A program made the position numbers and the translations under genes. Below are positions 40,646-54,036 of a DNA stretch of 64,000 nucleotides, piece after piece. The notes under the pieces were generated by a model. That model ran no database searches, had not been told where the DNA came from, and was given only the letters and a program-made list of their open reading frames with translations. The stretch is taken from NCBI GenBank assembly GCA_003991915.1, contig RQTK01000986.1, positions 28,422 through 92,421 of the forward strand. The letters are read 5' to 3'. Within the stretch, counting starts at the first letter, position 1; each line of letters starts with the position of its first letter. Source of the stretch: Elysia chlorotica. Taxonomy: Eukaryota > Mollusca > Gastropoda > Plakobranchidae.

Positions 40646-41547
40646 TATTTCTATGCAAGTCGATTAAAAAAAAACATTAGAACATCTTTAACTCGTATAA
40701 CTATTGATTTTACTCCTTTTCTATATATCCCAGCAACCACCATAGCTATACATCATACATTATCTCTGTTTAATATTGTTAATACGTTCAGCATAGTTAT
40801 AGAATGCTCAATCGAATTGGTAGATGAACCGACACAGCATAGTTTATTTGGTTTGTTATTACCTTCTCTACCACATTATTATATTGGGATGTAGGGAGAG
40901 AAATCCCATAAAAAGCAGGCAGACAGATAGAAAAACAAAAAAGGGATGCGACGAAACACAGTCGTGGTCGCTATAGACGCAGACAGGGAAATAAACGATT
41001 ATAAGCAGAAGACAGACAGAAAGAAAGTGAGGCAGAGGCATACAGGAAGACAGAGACAGTGAGGGAAGACGACATATAGACAAAGAGAGAGAGACAGAGA
41101 CAGACACACAGACAGACAGACAGAAGAGAGAAACAGAAAGGGAAAGAGCGAGAGTGTGGGGAGAGTGTTAGAGGAGGAAAAAAAAAGGGGGGAAGTCTTA
41201 GTATCTATTAATGTAAATATCACAAACAATCATGAATAAATGAAAAGTACAAACACAACGCGACACGGCGTATTAAATACACACCATTTAATTTTGAAGC
41301 TGCAAACTAAACTAAAGAGAAAACAAAACCAAATAACACAAAAAATAGAAGTAGCCAAAGCAAGAACTCTCTATTGCTTCGGTGCTATTACGGGCGAGGC
41401 GGTGGTATTAGCAGTTACAGTGTGGGTCACATCACGTTCTATTATGATTACTATTGGTTGTTTAAACATGTTAATTCCAGCCACGAAGAAATCCGAACAC
41501 AGTATTGGAGGGGTTTAAAAAAACCCAGACAAAGTGTGAGTATAATT

Positions 41548-41552
<5 letters not shown>

Positions 41553-41600
<48 letters not shown>
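41553..41600. repeat. (GA)n microsatellite
   Basis: GA dinucleotide run. Confidence 0.93.
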
Positions 41601-41601
<1 letters not shown>

Positions 41602-44214
41602 TAGAGACAGACAGAGAGACAGAGGAAGAGATACAGACTGAGAGAGTTGTAGAAGTTTTAAGAAACAAGTTACTTAGTTTGGGTAACAACATCATTCATC
41701 TATAGAAATCTATCAGCTGGCGTGAGGTGATCTTTAACCCGTTGTGACTGTCAGGTGGTTATACCCAGATCTTACAGACATCAGCTTATATAATCCTTAG
41801 CAATCTCTAAATATATCTCTAGATCTACACATTCCACTTTGATTAACTGCAAAATAATGACGGGCATACTTCTTTCTTTTTTTTTCAAGCATAGTCCGCA
41901 ATGAGATATTAAGAATGCTATTGAGTTGGTTCCTAAAAAATTTACAAGTAGAGTTGGTCTTAAAATAATTTTTTATTTCTTTGATATAGATCGCCTGGTT
42001 TGTTTTTTGTTTTTGTTTGGGGTTTTTTTCGAATGAAAGAAAAAACATATTTCCGAAACAGGGCACACGCTGGCGTTCAAACATCGGACCTACTGCGCGT
42101 CAGTCAAGAGCACTACCATCAGCTGTTTTTCGCAGTGATGATGATATTGTAGTGCTTGTGGTGGCAGAATTAAAAGTAGCAGAGGGTAGCAACAGCAGCT
42201 ACCAGTTGAAGTATATATATGCGTTAAGGAAGTGGTAGAAACAACAGTAGCAACAACAAAGGAGGGTAATGAAATGATGAAAGTACGAGCTAAAGGAATG
42301 CAAGCGCATTAAGAACTATAATTATAGCACAAAAAACAACACACATTTCAACATGTATTTTGCGTTAGTAAAATAACTGCATGTTCAAGAAGAATGCTTC
42401 TTACTTTCCACTTATTTGAACCTGGAGTCCCGTCTGTGCTGAAGGTAAACATGTTTATTATAACATTTCCAGTGATAACACCTTTCTTGCCTGGTTTCCC
42501 TCCATTCTTAGAAATTTTTTTTTTTCACTATGAAACGAAATCCAACTTGTTGAGGCCAACATTCCTCAACAGAAATCACAAACTTAGAAAGACTGGCTCT
42601 TAGAGCAATCCCTGGAGACTCACTTTTAGACGTATTTAGACGTATTGTTACACCAGTCGCGAAACAATACTTGATAAATTATGCATTGTGTACTGGATTC
42701 CGCTAATGTGTCGTAGGTTTATGGTCTAAGCTGTGACAAACGGCAAAGCAATCCGTCGCAGGAAAAAGTCATGTGAGAGTGTATAACAATAGCAGGACAC
42801 CGGTGTGTCACGAACAAAAGGATGGACGTTAAACTGTCAGTGTATTTGTGTAACACATAATGTGTTCCAGGTAGACAAATAACACACACACATCATGTGT
42901 ACCAGGTAGATGCGCTGGCTTTTTATACCAGTTTTCCGATATTACGCTGGCATTGTGTCAGCTGGTGTCAGACTTTTAGCCGCATGATTTTGCTACTACT
43001 TTCCACTTGTAAATTTCTAAGCTCACTAATAAGTAGTCCTAGGCTCTCGGACGGTGGCTCAGAGGGTAGTGCGCTGGAGTTTAAAAAACAAAAAGAGTTC
43101 TGAGGTTACAACTCCCAGCAACAGCTGTTTCAACCTTTTTAAATAACAGACAGATGGCGTTACCGGGGACCTAAAGTATATAAGATAATCTTCTTTATAA
43201 TAATAATTACCCATTTCACTATTAGTTAGAACTAGACATTCCTTGAAATTTGTCAAAAGACTGCACGTTCTCTTGATACACGATTGCGCTAAAAGGTTTC
43301 TTTTCACTTTTCTTAATTTTATTCTCAATTTCTTACAACCCCTTCTCCCTCCCCCTTTTTTTCCATCCCAACCGTTTCCATAATGTCTTTCATACGCACA
43401 CTTATTGATAAAGCATCAACGAAGATTATTATGTTGCCCATGAAATATACACTCTTGAACTACTACAATTCGTCGTATAAAAAACGGCGATGTTTGACCA
43501 ACAAAGCGTAACTTTCTAAATTGTTCAACGAGTTACTTGTAAGAAGAAAAAAAAACGACCAACGTCAAGATAAAGATAGTACCAGTCTCATGCAGGCACA
43601 GTGTACATGTATCTTTTTTTCTGGCATCTTTGTCTTTCGGACACTGACATGACAGCCTAGCTATAGGTCTCCTTTTTTACCTTTGCCGCAGACCTTACGG
43701 CGACCCGGCCCTAGTACATATATAATTATTCTAGTGCGTCAGACCGAAGACGATCTGACGTATGTGTCAATATATTAACAACAGCAACAGCAAAAACCGT
43801 TAAACATTACTTTTTTCACAGAGACCATGTGATGATCATCTAAGATATAATACTACTTCCACCAACAAATGCAGTAGAGTGCAATGTTCTCAAACTTTTC
43901 AGTTCATACAAAAATCCAATGTGTCTAAGGTATCTCGAAGATCTTAGATCGAGAAGGGGAATACCAGCTTAACACTAATTTGAACTCCGGACCTTCTGCG
44001 CATCGGTTGAGAGCACTAGCGGCTGAGGGAGCTGTCACCCATCTCACTATGCTTTTATGCATCACTCCAATCGTTAATTAAATTATACTTGTATAAATAT
44101 TCAAATCAACAGTACTTTCTTCGAACAGGACAAAGCTCCCTCCTGGGTTTAACGTCCTTTAGGTCTGAAGAAAAGTCCGATACGACAACGGGGCAATTTT
44201 AGATCGGGTACGTG

Positions 44215-44335
44215 GGACAAAACTAATAACATTAACAGTTACATGAAGAAGCCTTTTTCACATACGTTTCTAGCTCTATGATTAGGCCTTTTTCACAAAC
44301 GTTTCTAGCTCTACGATTAAGCCTTTTCCATCGAA
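44215..44335. repeat. Tandem repeat, unit 39 bp, three copies
   Basis: GCCTTTTTCACA-ACGTTTC, then TAGCTCTA-GATTA, is repeated three times, the last copy partial. Confidence 0.75.
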
Positions 44336-44758
44336 AACTAGTATGTCTCTCCTAACCGACGTCGTGCATTCACAAGCGGCTATAATATATGTATACCTAT
44401 GATTCCAAAAACGGTAGCAATCTCTTAAGCACACGGATAAATGTCCAATTTGACTCTTATTTTATTGTAATCTGAGAGGCGATGCGTTTTTTTTCCCTCT
44501 CCTTTACAATAACATTATTATAGATCTAGTCAAAGCTTACTACGTAGTATTAAGACTCTACTAAAAAATAATCCATAGCACTGGGAAACGCACTAATCAT
44601 ACTATGCGGATGATGGGTGCATAAAAAAGAAAATCAATCGCCCTCAGCGTCAACCATCTTGCACCACCCTCTGTCTGTCACAGATCTAGAGCTTAGCAGA
44701 TAATCAGCTTACCTATTGTAACTCTCCATACAAAAAATATATAGATTCGTTTATAAAG

Positions 44759-44759
<1 letters not shown>

Positions 44760-44831
<72 letters not shown>

Positions 44832-44832
44832 G
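44760..44832. repeat. (CT)n microsatellite
   Basis: CT-rich run with a few CCC interruptions. Confidence 0.9.
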
Positions 44833-44894
44833 ATGTTTCTCTTAATCTTTCTCTCTTCTCCCTCACTCTCACAAAACTATAAAAAAAATTTTTT

Positions 44895-45220
44895 CTGTAA
44901 CCAAGATTAAATTCTTTTTAAAAAAAAATTAAAATGCAACAATATTATTCATCTTGTCACTGATGTAAATATTGAAAGCATTATAATACAGAGAGGTTCG
45001 GCAAAGCGCAGGTTTTTTATTCTAATCAAAAAGGTATTTGGTCCCATTTCTCGCTACTGACTCTATCGGTGTGAGAGCGCAAGGACCAGCTGAGAAAATG
45101 TATCGCCGCTCTATCCATGTGTTGCAAAACGTACAGATTGTTACATGTAATTGTTTTCGTTCGCAAATAGTTGAATTGCTGACGAAAGACGTTATAAAAC
45201 AGCCCATTATCTAAAACAAT
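44895..45220. repeat. Direct duplication, copy 1 (about 326 bp)
   Basis: Matches 45751-46078 from TAACCAAGATTA to TTATCTAAAACAAT. The second half (from CGCTACTGACTCTATCGGTG to the end) is almost identical. A short duplicated minus-strand open frame has no recognisable domain. Confidence 0.93.
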
Positions 45221-45750
45221 GCCTCGTGAAAATTGATCTCTATCTATCTATCTATCTATCTATCTATCGATCTATCTATTTATCTTTGCCTCTTTGTTTA
45301 CATAATCGCCATCGTTGCCTGTATAAAAACGTTAACAAAGAATATGTAAAAAAAAGAAAAAAAATGGCCCATATACAATCATAATCGATTAAAACATCAC
45401 ATCTTAGAAACTTTTCTGAGATCAAAAGTGAAAAACTTCATAATCCGATGGATTGAAACATTTCAATATATTTGTACATGATTTGTGCCACGTGTACAGA
45501 AAGACCATTCGATCATGGTCAATGGTGAGAGGGGGGGGGGGGTTAAATTTGATAAAAACGTACTTCAGATTTGACATGAACACGACAAACCGTTCAATAT
45601 TTCATTGAATAAATGTTTCCTTGTAAGATTGTAAAGAATTTTTTTTTTTAGATTTGTTTTAACAGTGTACCATAGCTATGTGTCTAATTTACTTTATTAA
45701 ACATCCGGTTTTTTAACTATATATGTTGGCATTTTATACTACAACAATCT

Positions 45751-46078
45751 TATAACCAAGATTACATTCTAAAAATAAAAAGGAAAGAAGTAGTAATGCA
45801 ACAATTCATCTCGTCACTGAAGTAAATATTGCGAGCATCACTATACAGAGAGGTTCGGCAAAGCCCAGTGTTATAGTCATAATCAAGATTAATTTTGTAT
45901 CCCATTGCTCGCTACTGACTCTATCGGTGTGAAAGCGCAAAGACCAGCTGAGAAAATGTATCGCCGCTCTATCCATGTGTTGCAAAACGTACAGATTGTT
46001 ACATGTAGTTGTTTTCGTTCGCAAATAGTTGAATTACTGGCGAAAGACGTTATAAAACAGTCCATTATCTAAAACAAT
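45751..46078. repeat. Direct duplication, copy 2 (about 328 bp)
   Basis: Second copy of 44895-45220 in the same orientation, about 530 bp further on, separated by AT-rich DNA and an (ATCT)n run. Confidence 0.93.
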
Positions 46079-46789
46079 CCTATTGAAAATTCAAAACGTC
46101 AACGTTGTTTATAGATGTAGATCCAGTAGCAGATAACACAGGAATACACATAAGGCATCCATCTCGTGGGTCTAGAAACAAAATATTGTAACTGCCTTCT
46201 TTAACTCTTTACAGTTGCAGTAATATGCCTCTAAACCCGAGATCTAAACTTGGAGAGCCGGAGGTTACATTAGTATTTAGTAGACGAGTGACTTTAAACA
46301 TCTGGCCCTGGTGTAATCTGAAGATAAGGTCCAGATCTACATCTACATCTGAATGATTTGAATCAGATACATGTATAGATTTACCACTTGAACACAAGGT
46401 TCGAGCTACATACATATATCTACCACTTGAACACATGTATCGACACAGGACCAGCAACAGATCATAGAGAGCTCGGCTTGCCGGACTAGTCCACAGCAAC
46501 AGACACACATACACCCACACCCACACCCACATACACACACAGAGCACAGTATAACACATCTCACTGACAAGCTTGTGCTAACGATCTGTCAAGTGTTTCA
46601 GATCACCTGGACAGTGGACACCGGCTTTGATGACACGACAATTTTCGGATGATAAGACAAAAATTAAGAAAAAAAAATGATATGGACATACATCTAATCA
46701 TGTCGAACAGTGAAACGTCGATATCTATACAACTGCGTGCTAGCTAGCCTGATATCGACGCAAATGACTTTGAAAAGGTCTGAGAATGG

Positions 46790-47000
46790 TCAAGTAAGCC
46801 TATCGTGCGCCTTTTAATTAAGACGTCCCGGATTCCATCCCCAATCAGACGGCCGTGCTTCCTGCTCTTTGGGCAGCGTAGTAAATACATACATGAGATT
46901 TAGTGACAAGTTTAGATAGAAATCCATATTTAGCATTTAGTATTAGGCAAGGCAGCAGGTGAAAATTGCCTGGCGTTAGTCTTCGGAAACTGTCGCTAAT
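46790..47000 (+). mobile_element. Degraded SINE copy
   Basis: A weak tRNA-like head (GTCAAGTAAGCCTATCG, CCCGGATTCCATCCCC) and body words AGGCAGCAGGTGAAAATTGC and CTGGCGTTAGTCTTCGGAAA. Confidence 0.5.
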
Positions 47001-47509
47001 AAAGAAAGAAAGAGAGAACTGGTTGACTCCCAGTAACTAACTGCTCTACTCACCATAATGATATAGCTTAACGAAGGGGGAAAAACGAGACGAGACAACA
47101 AACGGTGGCTAATTGGGTGCGAATGATAAGACCGGACACTGTGATTGCGAATGGACTCACCGATCCTTATCAGTGGTGAGTGGTAATAATCCCAACCCCC
47201 GCTCACTCTCTCCCACTCATTGTCACCTATTGGTATACTGTATTGGAAAACAAGCTAAAGCTATGAGTTAGGTATTCTGTTGACTTATTTTGTTCTTTGT
47301 TGATGAAATGGGAATGCGACTAAATGAATATAATACCTTTATGGCCCAGTTCTATTATGTATCTTGGCCAGGAAACATATTGCCATTGTGATTAGATTAC
47401 AACACAACAAAAGGACTGTAAGTATAGCGAGATAGTTTCATCGATAGGAAGATATGGATAGATTTATCCACAATTTTTTAGAGCTGTAAAAGCAGACCAA
47501 TGAAAAGAG

Positions 47510-47510
47510 A

Positions 47511-47566
<56 letters not shown>

Positions 47567-47580
47567 AGAGAGAGAGAAAG
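47510..47580. repeat. (GA)n microsatellite
   Basis: GA dinucleotide run, followed by a G-run at 47588-47601. Confidence 0.93.
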
Positions 47581-47746
47581 AAAAAAAGGGGGGGGGGGGG
47601 AGAACAGACATCATATATTAATTACAACCCTTCTTTTTGTCCATGTGACAAAACTTGTGAACTCAGTGAAAACAGTAGTAGATAGATATTGATTCGGGGG
47701 AGAAAAAAAAAGATAAAATATACATTATAATAAAGGAACAACTCAC

Positions 47747-47782
47747 CAGTCTTCTAAATCCTTTACGGCGATTCCCTTGCAT
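47747..47782 (-). CDS. ATP7: Possible ATP7 leader coding exon
   Basis: An ATG in a good context (AACATGC) at 47782 opens MQGNRRKGFRRL and stops at a strong donor (CTG|GTGAGT) in phase 0. This is the phase needed to join the large ATP7 exon at 38817. If joined directly, the protein would start with a 12-residue basic leader and a truncated HMA1 lacking its CxxC. It could instead belong to another transcript, or an exon with the first half of HMA1 might lie between; none was found in 38.8-47.7 kb. Confidence 0.35.
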
Positions 47783-47897
47783 GTTGGAATAATTATGTCT
47801 CAGAAGCTGCTCACAGAAATACACAGCTGACTCTCAGAACTGTCTCAATATCCCAAAGAAGCCTTGTACTAACTGTCAGGCCGGCACAAAGTTACAT

Positions 47898-47907
47898 GTA
47901 TATAATC
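47898..47907 (-). promoter_or_regulatory. TATA-like box upstream of the possible leader exon
   Basis: GATTATATAC on the minus strand, about 115 nt upstream of the leader ATG. Position and sequence fit a TATA box, but AT-rich matches are common here. Confidence 0.25.
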
Positions 47908-48639
47908 TATTGCACTGCTCCCATAAACGTGCACTTTGCCAGTTCTTTCGATGAACTCCATGTCCTTTCAACAAGCGTGAATTAGTAGGCATTCAGCGAG
48001 TGGGTTAATAATTGACGCATCTAGATGGCTAATATTAATGTCTGTATTTTATCGAGAGTGCATGTAAATGCAAATGATTTAATAGGTGACGGTGTAAGAA
48101 GTCCCACGCCTAGATTTAGATCTTGATCTAGTCCCCATCCCCCATTCAATTTGTCGCAGGCTGAGGCTCGCCAACACGAGCCCGCATGCGCACATCGATC
48201 CATCCGCCCAATAAGTACATGTAACGGATTAGCTATTTTTATCGCGGTGATCTTGTAAACATGAGATGCATGTACATGTACTACTTATTACTTGCACAAC
48301 GCTTAGACTGAACCCGTCCTTCACCTTGAGCCTTGACGTCAAGATACACAGTCGACACAACTATCCCGATGCACATATTACGACTGATTAATTATTAATT
48401 ACAGAGCGCAAGGAAGGGAAGGGTTAAGGCTTCCTAGAACAGAAGGACAGAGGGGTTTAAAGAAATGCTCATTATACGGGGGTGTACGTGACCGGCAGTC
48501 ATCTACACTATTCTTCAACTGGACAGGTGACACTTACATACTCTTACATGGGCCCATTGGTTGGAAAGTATAGCTCGTTGTTTCTTTTTTTTTTTTACTT
48601 CGAACTGAAAGGCTTATTTTGTGGGATCACTCGGTGTGT

Positions 48640-48664
48640 GTGAGTGTGTGTGTGTGTGTGTGTA
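48640..48664. repeat. (GT)n microsatellite
   Basis: Short GT run. Confidence 0.85.
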
Positions 48665-49052
48665 TAAAACTATAAGGAAGCCTTGGACTAAGATTAAACG
48701 ATTAAAATCTGAAAACATGCGTCGATCTGCTTGAGTCGGGTTTTCCGACGTATAGGATCCCTTGGGGGAACCTAGGAGATGTTAAACTCAGATAGAGAGA
48801 GGCCCTCTAAAAAGAGATACTCGTGTGCATCTTCAGGAGCGAGTGTCATGATGGCCGTGTGAGATTGTATACGTGTGTGTGTTTGTGTGTGAGGGAGAAA
48901 AAAAAAAAGGGGGGGGGGGGGGGGGGGGAATAAGAGGGAAGAATCGATAGAAAAGACGAATCTGTTAATCTGCTATTATGTGTCGATAGAAAAGACGAAT
49001 CTATAAATCTGAACATTTCGTTTATCGAGACCAATCGTCACTGACACAGTAC

Positions 49053-49228
49053 AGGTCTTGCGATAATGGGGCCCATAACGAAAAACGAAGACGAAAGGTG
49101 AGCGAGTCTGCACCGGCGTCCAATCAAAGCTCCATCTTAAACATACGGAGCCAATGAGCGATCAGAAAACGTCATGCGTAAGAGTCGCGATTATGTCATC
49201 CGCTTTCATCGTGTGGATCGCAAAGTCT
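49053..49228 (-). mobile_element. MITE-like element, copy 1
   Basis: It has terminal inverted repeats: AGGTCTTGCGATAATGGGGC at one end and, on the other strand, AGACTTTGCGATCCACACGA. Shared internal words are GTCTGCACC, CCAATGAGCGATCAG and AACGAAGACG. It is about 176 bp with no open frame of note. Confidence 0.75.
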
Positions 49229-50017
49229 GAAGTGACTGGCCTTCAGAGACGGAATAATAACCATCCTCTGATCATAATGGTCATACTGCCTCCGCGTGCA
49301 CACCTCCGGTCAGTATGACAACACACACACACACACGTACACACATTCAAAGTCGCATTCACACCTATCTGTCATTAAACGTGTCATTAATAAGTCGGAG
49401 TTATGGCACCAAAGGTCATCCCGCAATTGCTTGCATACCGGTAGTCACGTAGGCAAAACTTTATTTTTTAGTACCATCCAACGACGTTATTGGGCACGGC
49501 AATCATTGCCCAACAGGCTAACATCCAGCGGAGTATATAGCATGATTGTAAACCTTCAAACTTTCAATAAATTACCAATGTCCTTGTATTCACTTTTATT
49601 TATTCGACGAACACTGCATTCAATGCACAGCGCGTTAGATATGTCACGTACGCCTTTTTTGTCAGTCCTGAACTGCGCTGCCAGCGATAAAACAATGCAG
49701 TGTGTTAATTGTCAAATACGATATTTGATCAGTTTTACTTCCTCTTAGTTACCGAACAATTTCTTTGGGATGTTTTTCTATCACAAATGTATATCTATTG
49801 ACATCACCACAAGTGATAAACACATGGAGAGAGAAAATCGTTATCTCTTTGAAGGGTTACATTCCACTTTTCCAAGATTTCTGAAGAATCGTATATACAT
49901 ATACACGGCGAAAGCAGCTTTGTCCGTAAAGCCAAACATTTGGAGCCTTAAAGCCCAGTTCTCCATCTACTTAGATGCCTTACGTCAACTTGAGTTGAGT
50001 TGGTTGCTTTGCGTCTA

Positions 50018-50175
50018 AAGTCAGCACTATAATTATATGCTATATTGTGGACGGATTCCAAGGCCAACGTCTGACAATTTTACTTGATGCCACACAGAGA
50101 CAGAGCGGGGACAGCATGGCTCATATCACATCCTGTTACATTAAATACTGACACCGACCCAGCCAACAGGGAACG
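50018..50175 (-). mobile_element. SINE fragment (body)
   Basis: TGCTATATTGTGGACGGATT, CAACGTCTGACAATTTTACT, CACACAGAGACAGAGCGGGG and GACACCGACCCAGCCAACAG match the SINE body in minus orientation. Confidence 0.75.
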
Positions 50176-51381
50176 AAATTGGACAAAAAATAAAATGTTT
50201 TAAAAAAATGCAATGAGTTGCTACATCCCTAAAGGTTTTCTTCAAAGCGAGGAACAGAACAATCCAGTTAAGAAACGCACCAAAAAAAACACACAAACAA
50301 ACAAGTCACAAGTGCTAGAGAAGTGCCAAAAGTGTTTAAAATCAGAAAAGGAAACCTAAGAAGTCTTCCAAGGCATAGCTTAAGGTATTTCATTGCCGGG
50401 GAATCCTTCTATACTGAAACGGGGTCACCATCTGAAATGTACACCTTGAACGTCCAGCTAGCCAGTCCAAAACACTAACCATTGGGCTCCATACCCCTTT
50501 TCTACTTTCGTTTTAAATGTGAAAAGAAAGATACTAGCAAAATGACAAAATAATGAGATATACAGTAACATTATTCTATAGATCAATTAAAAAAATAATT
50601 TTGGAGTGTACTGTTGCCACACTATCAGTTAGCCTGACATAATGTATGAAGGCAAAAATTCTATGACGAAGAGAGAAACACGGCAGCCAATGACAATGCG
50701 TTTTTCTTTTCTGACAATCATCGTCATAAATCGGGTGCGGAGTCACGGACTATCTCGTACTGAAAAGTCGTAGACTGGTTCCAAAACAAACTTGCAAGAG
50801 ATACACTGAACCGCCAGGACGTCTGTTAGACTCAGATCGTGACATAACACGGACACAAATCTAATCAGTAGAGAACACGGCGGCAGCCTGATTAAGATTT
50901 GAACCTAAGATTTTAGCGCATCGTTCTTATCCATACTTATGCTGAAATTAGAAATTGTAAAAGATAAGGAGTACATTAATTATTATCTAGTGGCCGATTG
51001 CGTTTTAATGAAATAAACTTTGCCTGTATATCGCTCAAGAAGTTCACCTAAACACCTTTCAAACGACATTGTTTTGGTACGGAATTTACGCAAGAACGAC
51101 GATGTCAGGTTTTCAACACGGTATAGTCTGTTTCTCACAAACACTGATCTTAGCGTTACGTGGTCCGTCAGATCTAACTCTAACTTAAGCTTAGATAATA
51201 CAGATGGTGTAATAATGTACTCCGTGCCGCAAGAACCCAGAACCGACAAAATATGAGATACGTATAGCTCAGTCAGTTACACTCAGGGGTGAAAAGCTGA
51301 AATTCAGAGGTTCGAATGTCAAATCATGTCGCCCATCTCCATAATTATTAAACTTTGGATTGGATTAAAACAGGGCAGTAT

Positions 51382-51510
51382 AGACTTTCCGATCCCTTTC
51401 TGATCGCTCATTGGCTCCGCAAGTCTAGGGCAGTTATGACTGGGCCTACGTGCAGATTCCCTTACTTAACGTCTTCGTTTTCGTTTTGGGTTCCAAAATC
51501 GCAAAGCCTC
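51382..51510 (+). mobile_element. MITE-like element, copy 2 (internally shorter)
   Basis: Starts AGACTTTCCGATCC and ends, on the opposite strand, GAGGCTTTGCGATTTTGGAA. Shares CTGATCGCTCATTGGCTCCG and GTGCAGATTCCCTTA with the other copies. Confidence 0.75.
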
Positions 51511-53860
51511 TAATATCTCTACCACGACACAAGTCGCCGTTGTTCCACACAACTCGACACAGGAGACTACTGTGGAGCCAGACATGATGTCTGATTATAT
51601 GTCTCTAAAGTGTTAAATTTGAATACAACGACTGCATTCACAGACATAGCTTATAATGGCCTGAGGGGAAAAGTTATTCTCACAGTTTGTAAACCTTCTT
51701 ACAATCAAAATAAAAGGTCTTTAGAAGAGATGAAAAGGGGCGTTCAAATAGCTTTTACATGTACAACTTAACCCTATAACTTGCTTATATAAGTGGACAC
51801 TATAACCTGCTAGGATACTGCTTCTATATTTCTCTATCCAGGATGACAGAGCAGGTTTACATCTCGAGCCTGTTACTTTACACTTTAAACATGCAGAGTA
51901 GACCTCGCTATTATCTATAGTCTCATAAGTATGCGTTAGTATGCGACAGTGTGACTTAGTTTTACCCTTATCCTATGTAGACCCTTGTATTGACAACACG
52001 CAAGAGTTAAGTGTTAAGATTTTCCAATGAATGACACAAAACCGTGTCTGTTTATTTAATCCTATAGCAATGGCGCAGATTTTATCATTAAACAAAGAAT
52101 TCAACTTCCTTTTTCCGGAAACTGGCCGGTTCGATGTTGCTGTTTTTTCTTATACCAATGCTTCAAAATTTTTTCCATCCCAATATTTCCCACTGTAATA
52201 TTTTTGAAGAAAAAGAAGTTTGGGACTCCTTCCACGGGGCCGATCATGTTTCGCAATACCGCGTTGTATACTAAATTATTATCTAGTTGGGCAGTATTGA
52301 TATATTTCTATGAATTTCGGGAAGGTTATGATTCTCCCCTTATATCACTAACATGCGTTATATTTCTATGTGACAATGTGTTGGGCTCAGATTGAGTCTT
52401 AACAGTGCGAGTCTAACATCTTGTTAAGAAAGTATTTTCGGGATTGGTTTTTAGTTTTGTCTTTATCGCAGGTTTTATATTAACATAATTTTTTGTCAAC
52501 AACAAGAAAGCTATTATTATTTTCTGTAATATAGACTAGTTTAGATCCTGTTCAAGGCAAATCAATTAGTGAATCCGGGATGGGACGCAAAAAGGAGCAT
52601 AGTCCCCAAAGTTTTACGGAGACGAACAGCAAAATGTTTAAAAGATTAGAAAAACAAAAACACAAACAACATTGCTCATTGATTTTTTTGTGTGGCAGAA
52701 ACAGGGAAGATGCTATAAAATAGTGTTCAATGAGTATGATCCCAATCATCTCATACTGACATTAATTCAGAATCGGAAAGGAAATGAGTATATTCCATAA
52801 AAATATGGGGAGACGACTGGATCTGTTAAGCAAGAAGTAAAAAGATTAGGCCTAGGGGTCTATGTCCCGGAAATTGGAAACCAAATGAGTAGGTGCATTT
52901 AAATGTCGGTTAGCTAAGAGTTTTCTTCTAAATTTTCGGCTTAATATGCTCAGTGAGAAAAGAGGAAAGTGTTTGCATAACCTACAAATTATGCCCACGT
53001 AGATCTAAGGCACTTTTCTAATGCATTACACGTTTTTGTAGGATCTTCCGTCCCTGCTAAAAAGCCTTTACTATATTATCAGTTTTAGATTTAGCTCCAT
53101 TATAATACGATTATTTTCATTAGACGAGAACACCAAGTAAGGTTTGGAACCTCCTATCTCTTGCTCCTCGGCCCAGAGCCCTATCGAAGGAACTTATTGA
53201 GTGCCTCGTACGGTTGGCGACGTCCGTCTGCGTTTTGACAATTAATTTTCAGCTTTATCAGAAATAATTAAACTGTGTATCAATCTGTGTGTCAACACAA
53301 ATATTTAAATAAGTGTTATTCACATAATTATCGTGGTATATATGCACATTAATTAAGAAAGTCATTCATCGCAATATCAAGCGACACAATGTACATATCA
53401 CTGTTTGTCTGTCGACAGTACAGTCTCAAAATTTCAAGTTCCTTCACAGGGTATAAAATGGAATATGTACACAAATTTCCAGGACTCATGAAAACAGCGA
53501 CACAAACGCTTTCAAGAATATTCTGATATTCACAAAAGAGTAGTTAGATGAAAGGAAAAAAATAACATTAAAAACACAATTTGTTTAAAACCCGTCAAAA
53601 CGATTCCCTTTGTTGAATGAATTTAAACACTATAGATCTACAAACAACACGTCCGATGTCTTTCTTCTGAAGATAGGAATCGAGTATCCACACAAAACTA
53701 AAACGCACTGTATAACTATCAACATTCTGCTGTTTAAGTCCCAGGTTTAGAGCATCCCACTGCACAGGCACTTCAGATCCTTCAAGCCCTGTGAGAGAGA
53801 GAAGCACCGACTTGGGTTCGATGGAACACACAGTTCTGGACTGTTGGATTACAATACTAC

Positions 53861-54036
53861 AGGCTTTGCGGTTCACACGGCGGTAACGGAAGACATAATC
53901 ACGCCTCTTCAGGATAGGGGTTTTCCGATTGCTTATTGGTTCGGTAGATCTAGGGTAGATCTATAGTTGGAGGCTGGTGCAGATTTCCTTATCTATCGTC
54001 TCCGTTTTCTTTTCCGGACCCGTTATCTCAAGGCCT
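53861..54036 (+). mobile_element. MITE-like element, copy 3
   Basis: Starts AGGCTTTGCGGTTCACACGG and ends, on the opposite strand, AGGCCTTGAGATAACGGGTC. Shares ACGGAAGACATAATC, GATTGCTTATTGG, GTGCAGATTTCCTTA and TATCGTCTCCGTTTTC. About 176 bp. Confidence 0.78.

Noticed and set aside
48180..49310. Metal-response-element-like words (TGCGCAC near 48186, TGCACAC near 49299) upstream of the possible ATP7 leader exon
   Set aside because: A seven-base degenerate core is expected about once per kilobase by chance; not enough to claim copper or zinc regulation.
49296..49748. 150-codon plus-strand open frame
   Set aside because: No recognisable domain, a low-complexity start (Thr/His from a CA repeat) and no supporting splice structure.
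53595..53876. 93-codon minus-strand open frame
   Set aside because: The composition is protein-like, but no family is recognised and part overlaps a MITE-like element, so it is not listed as a gene.
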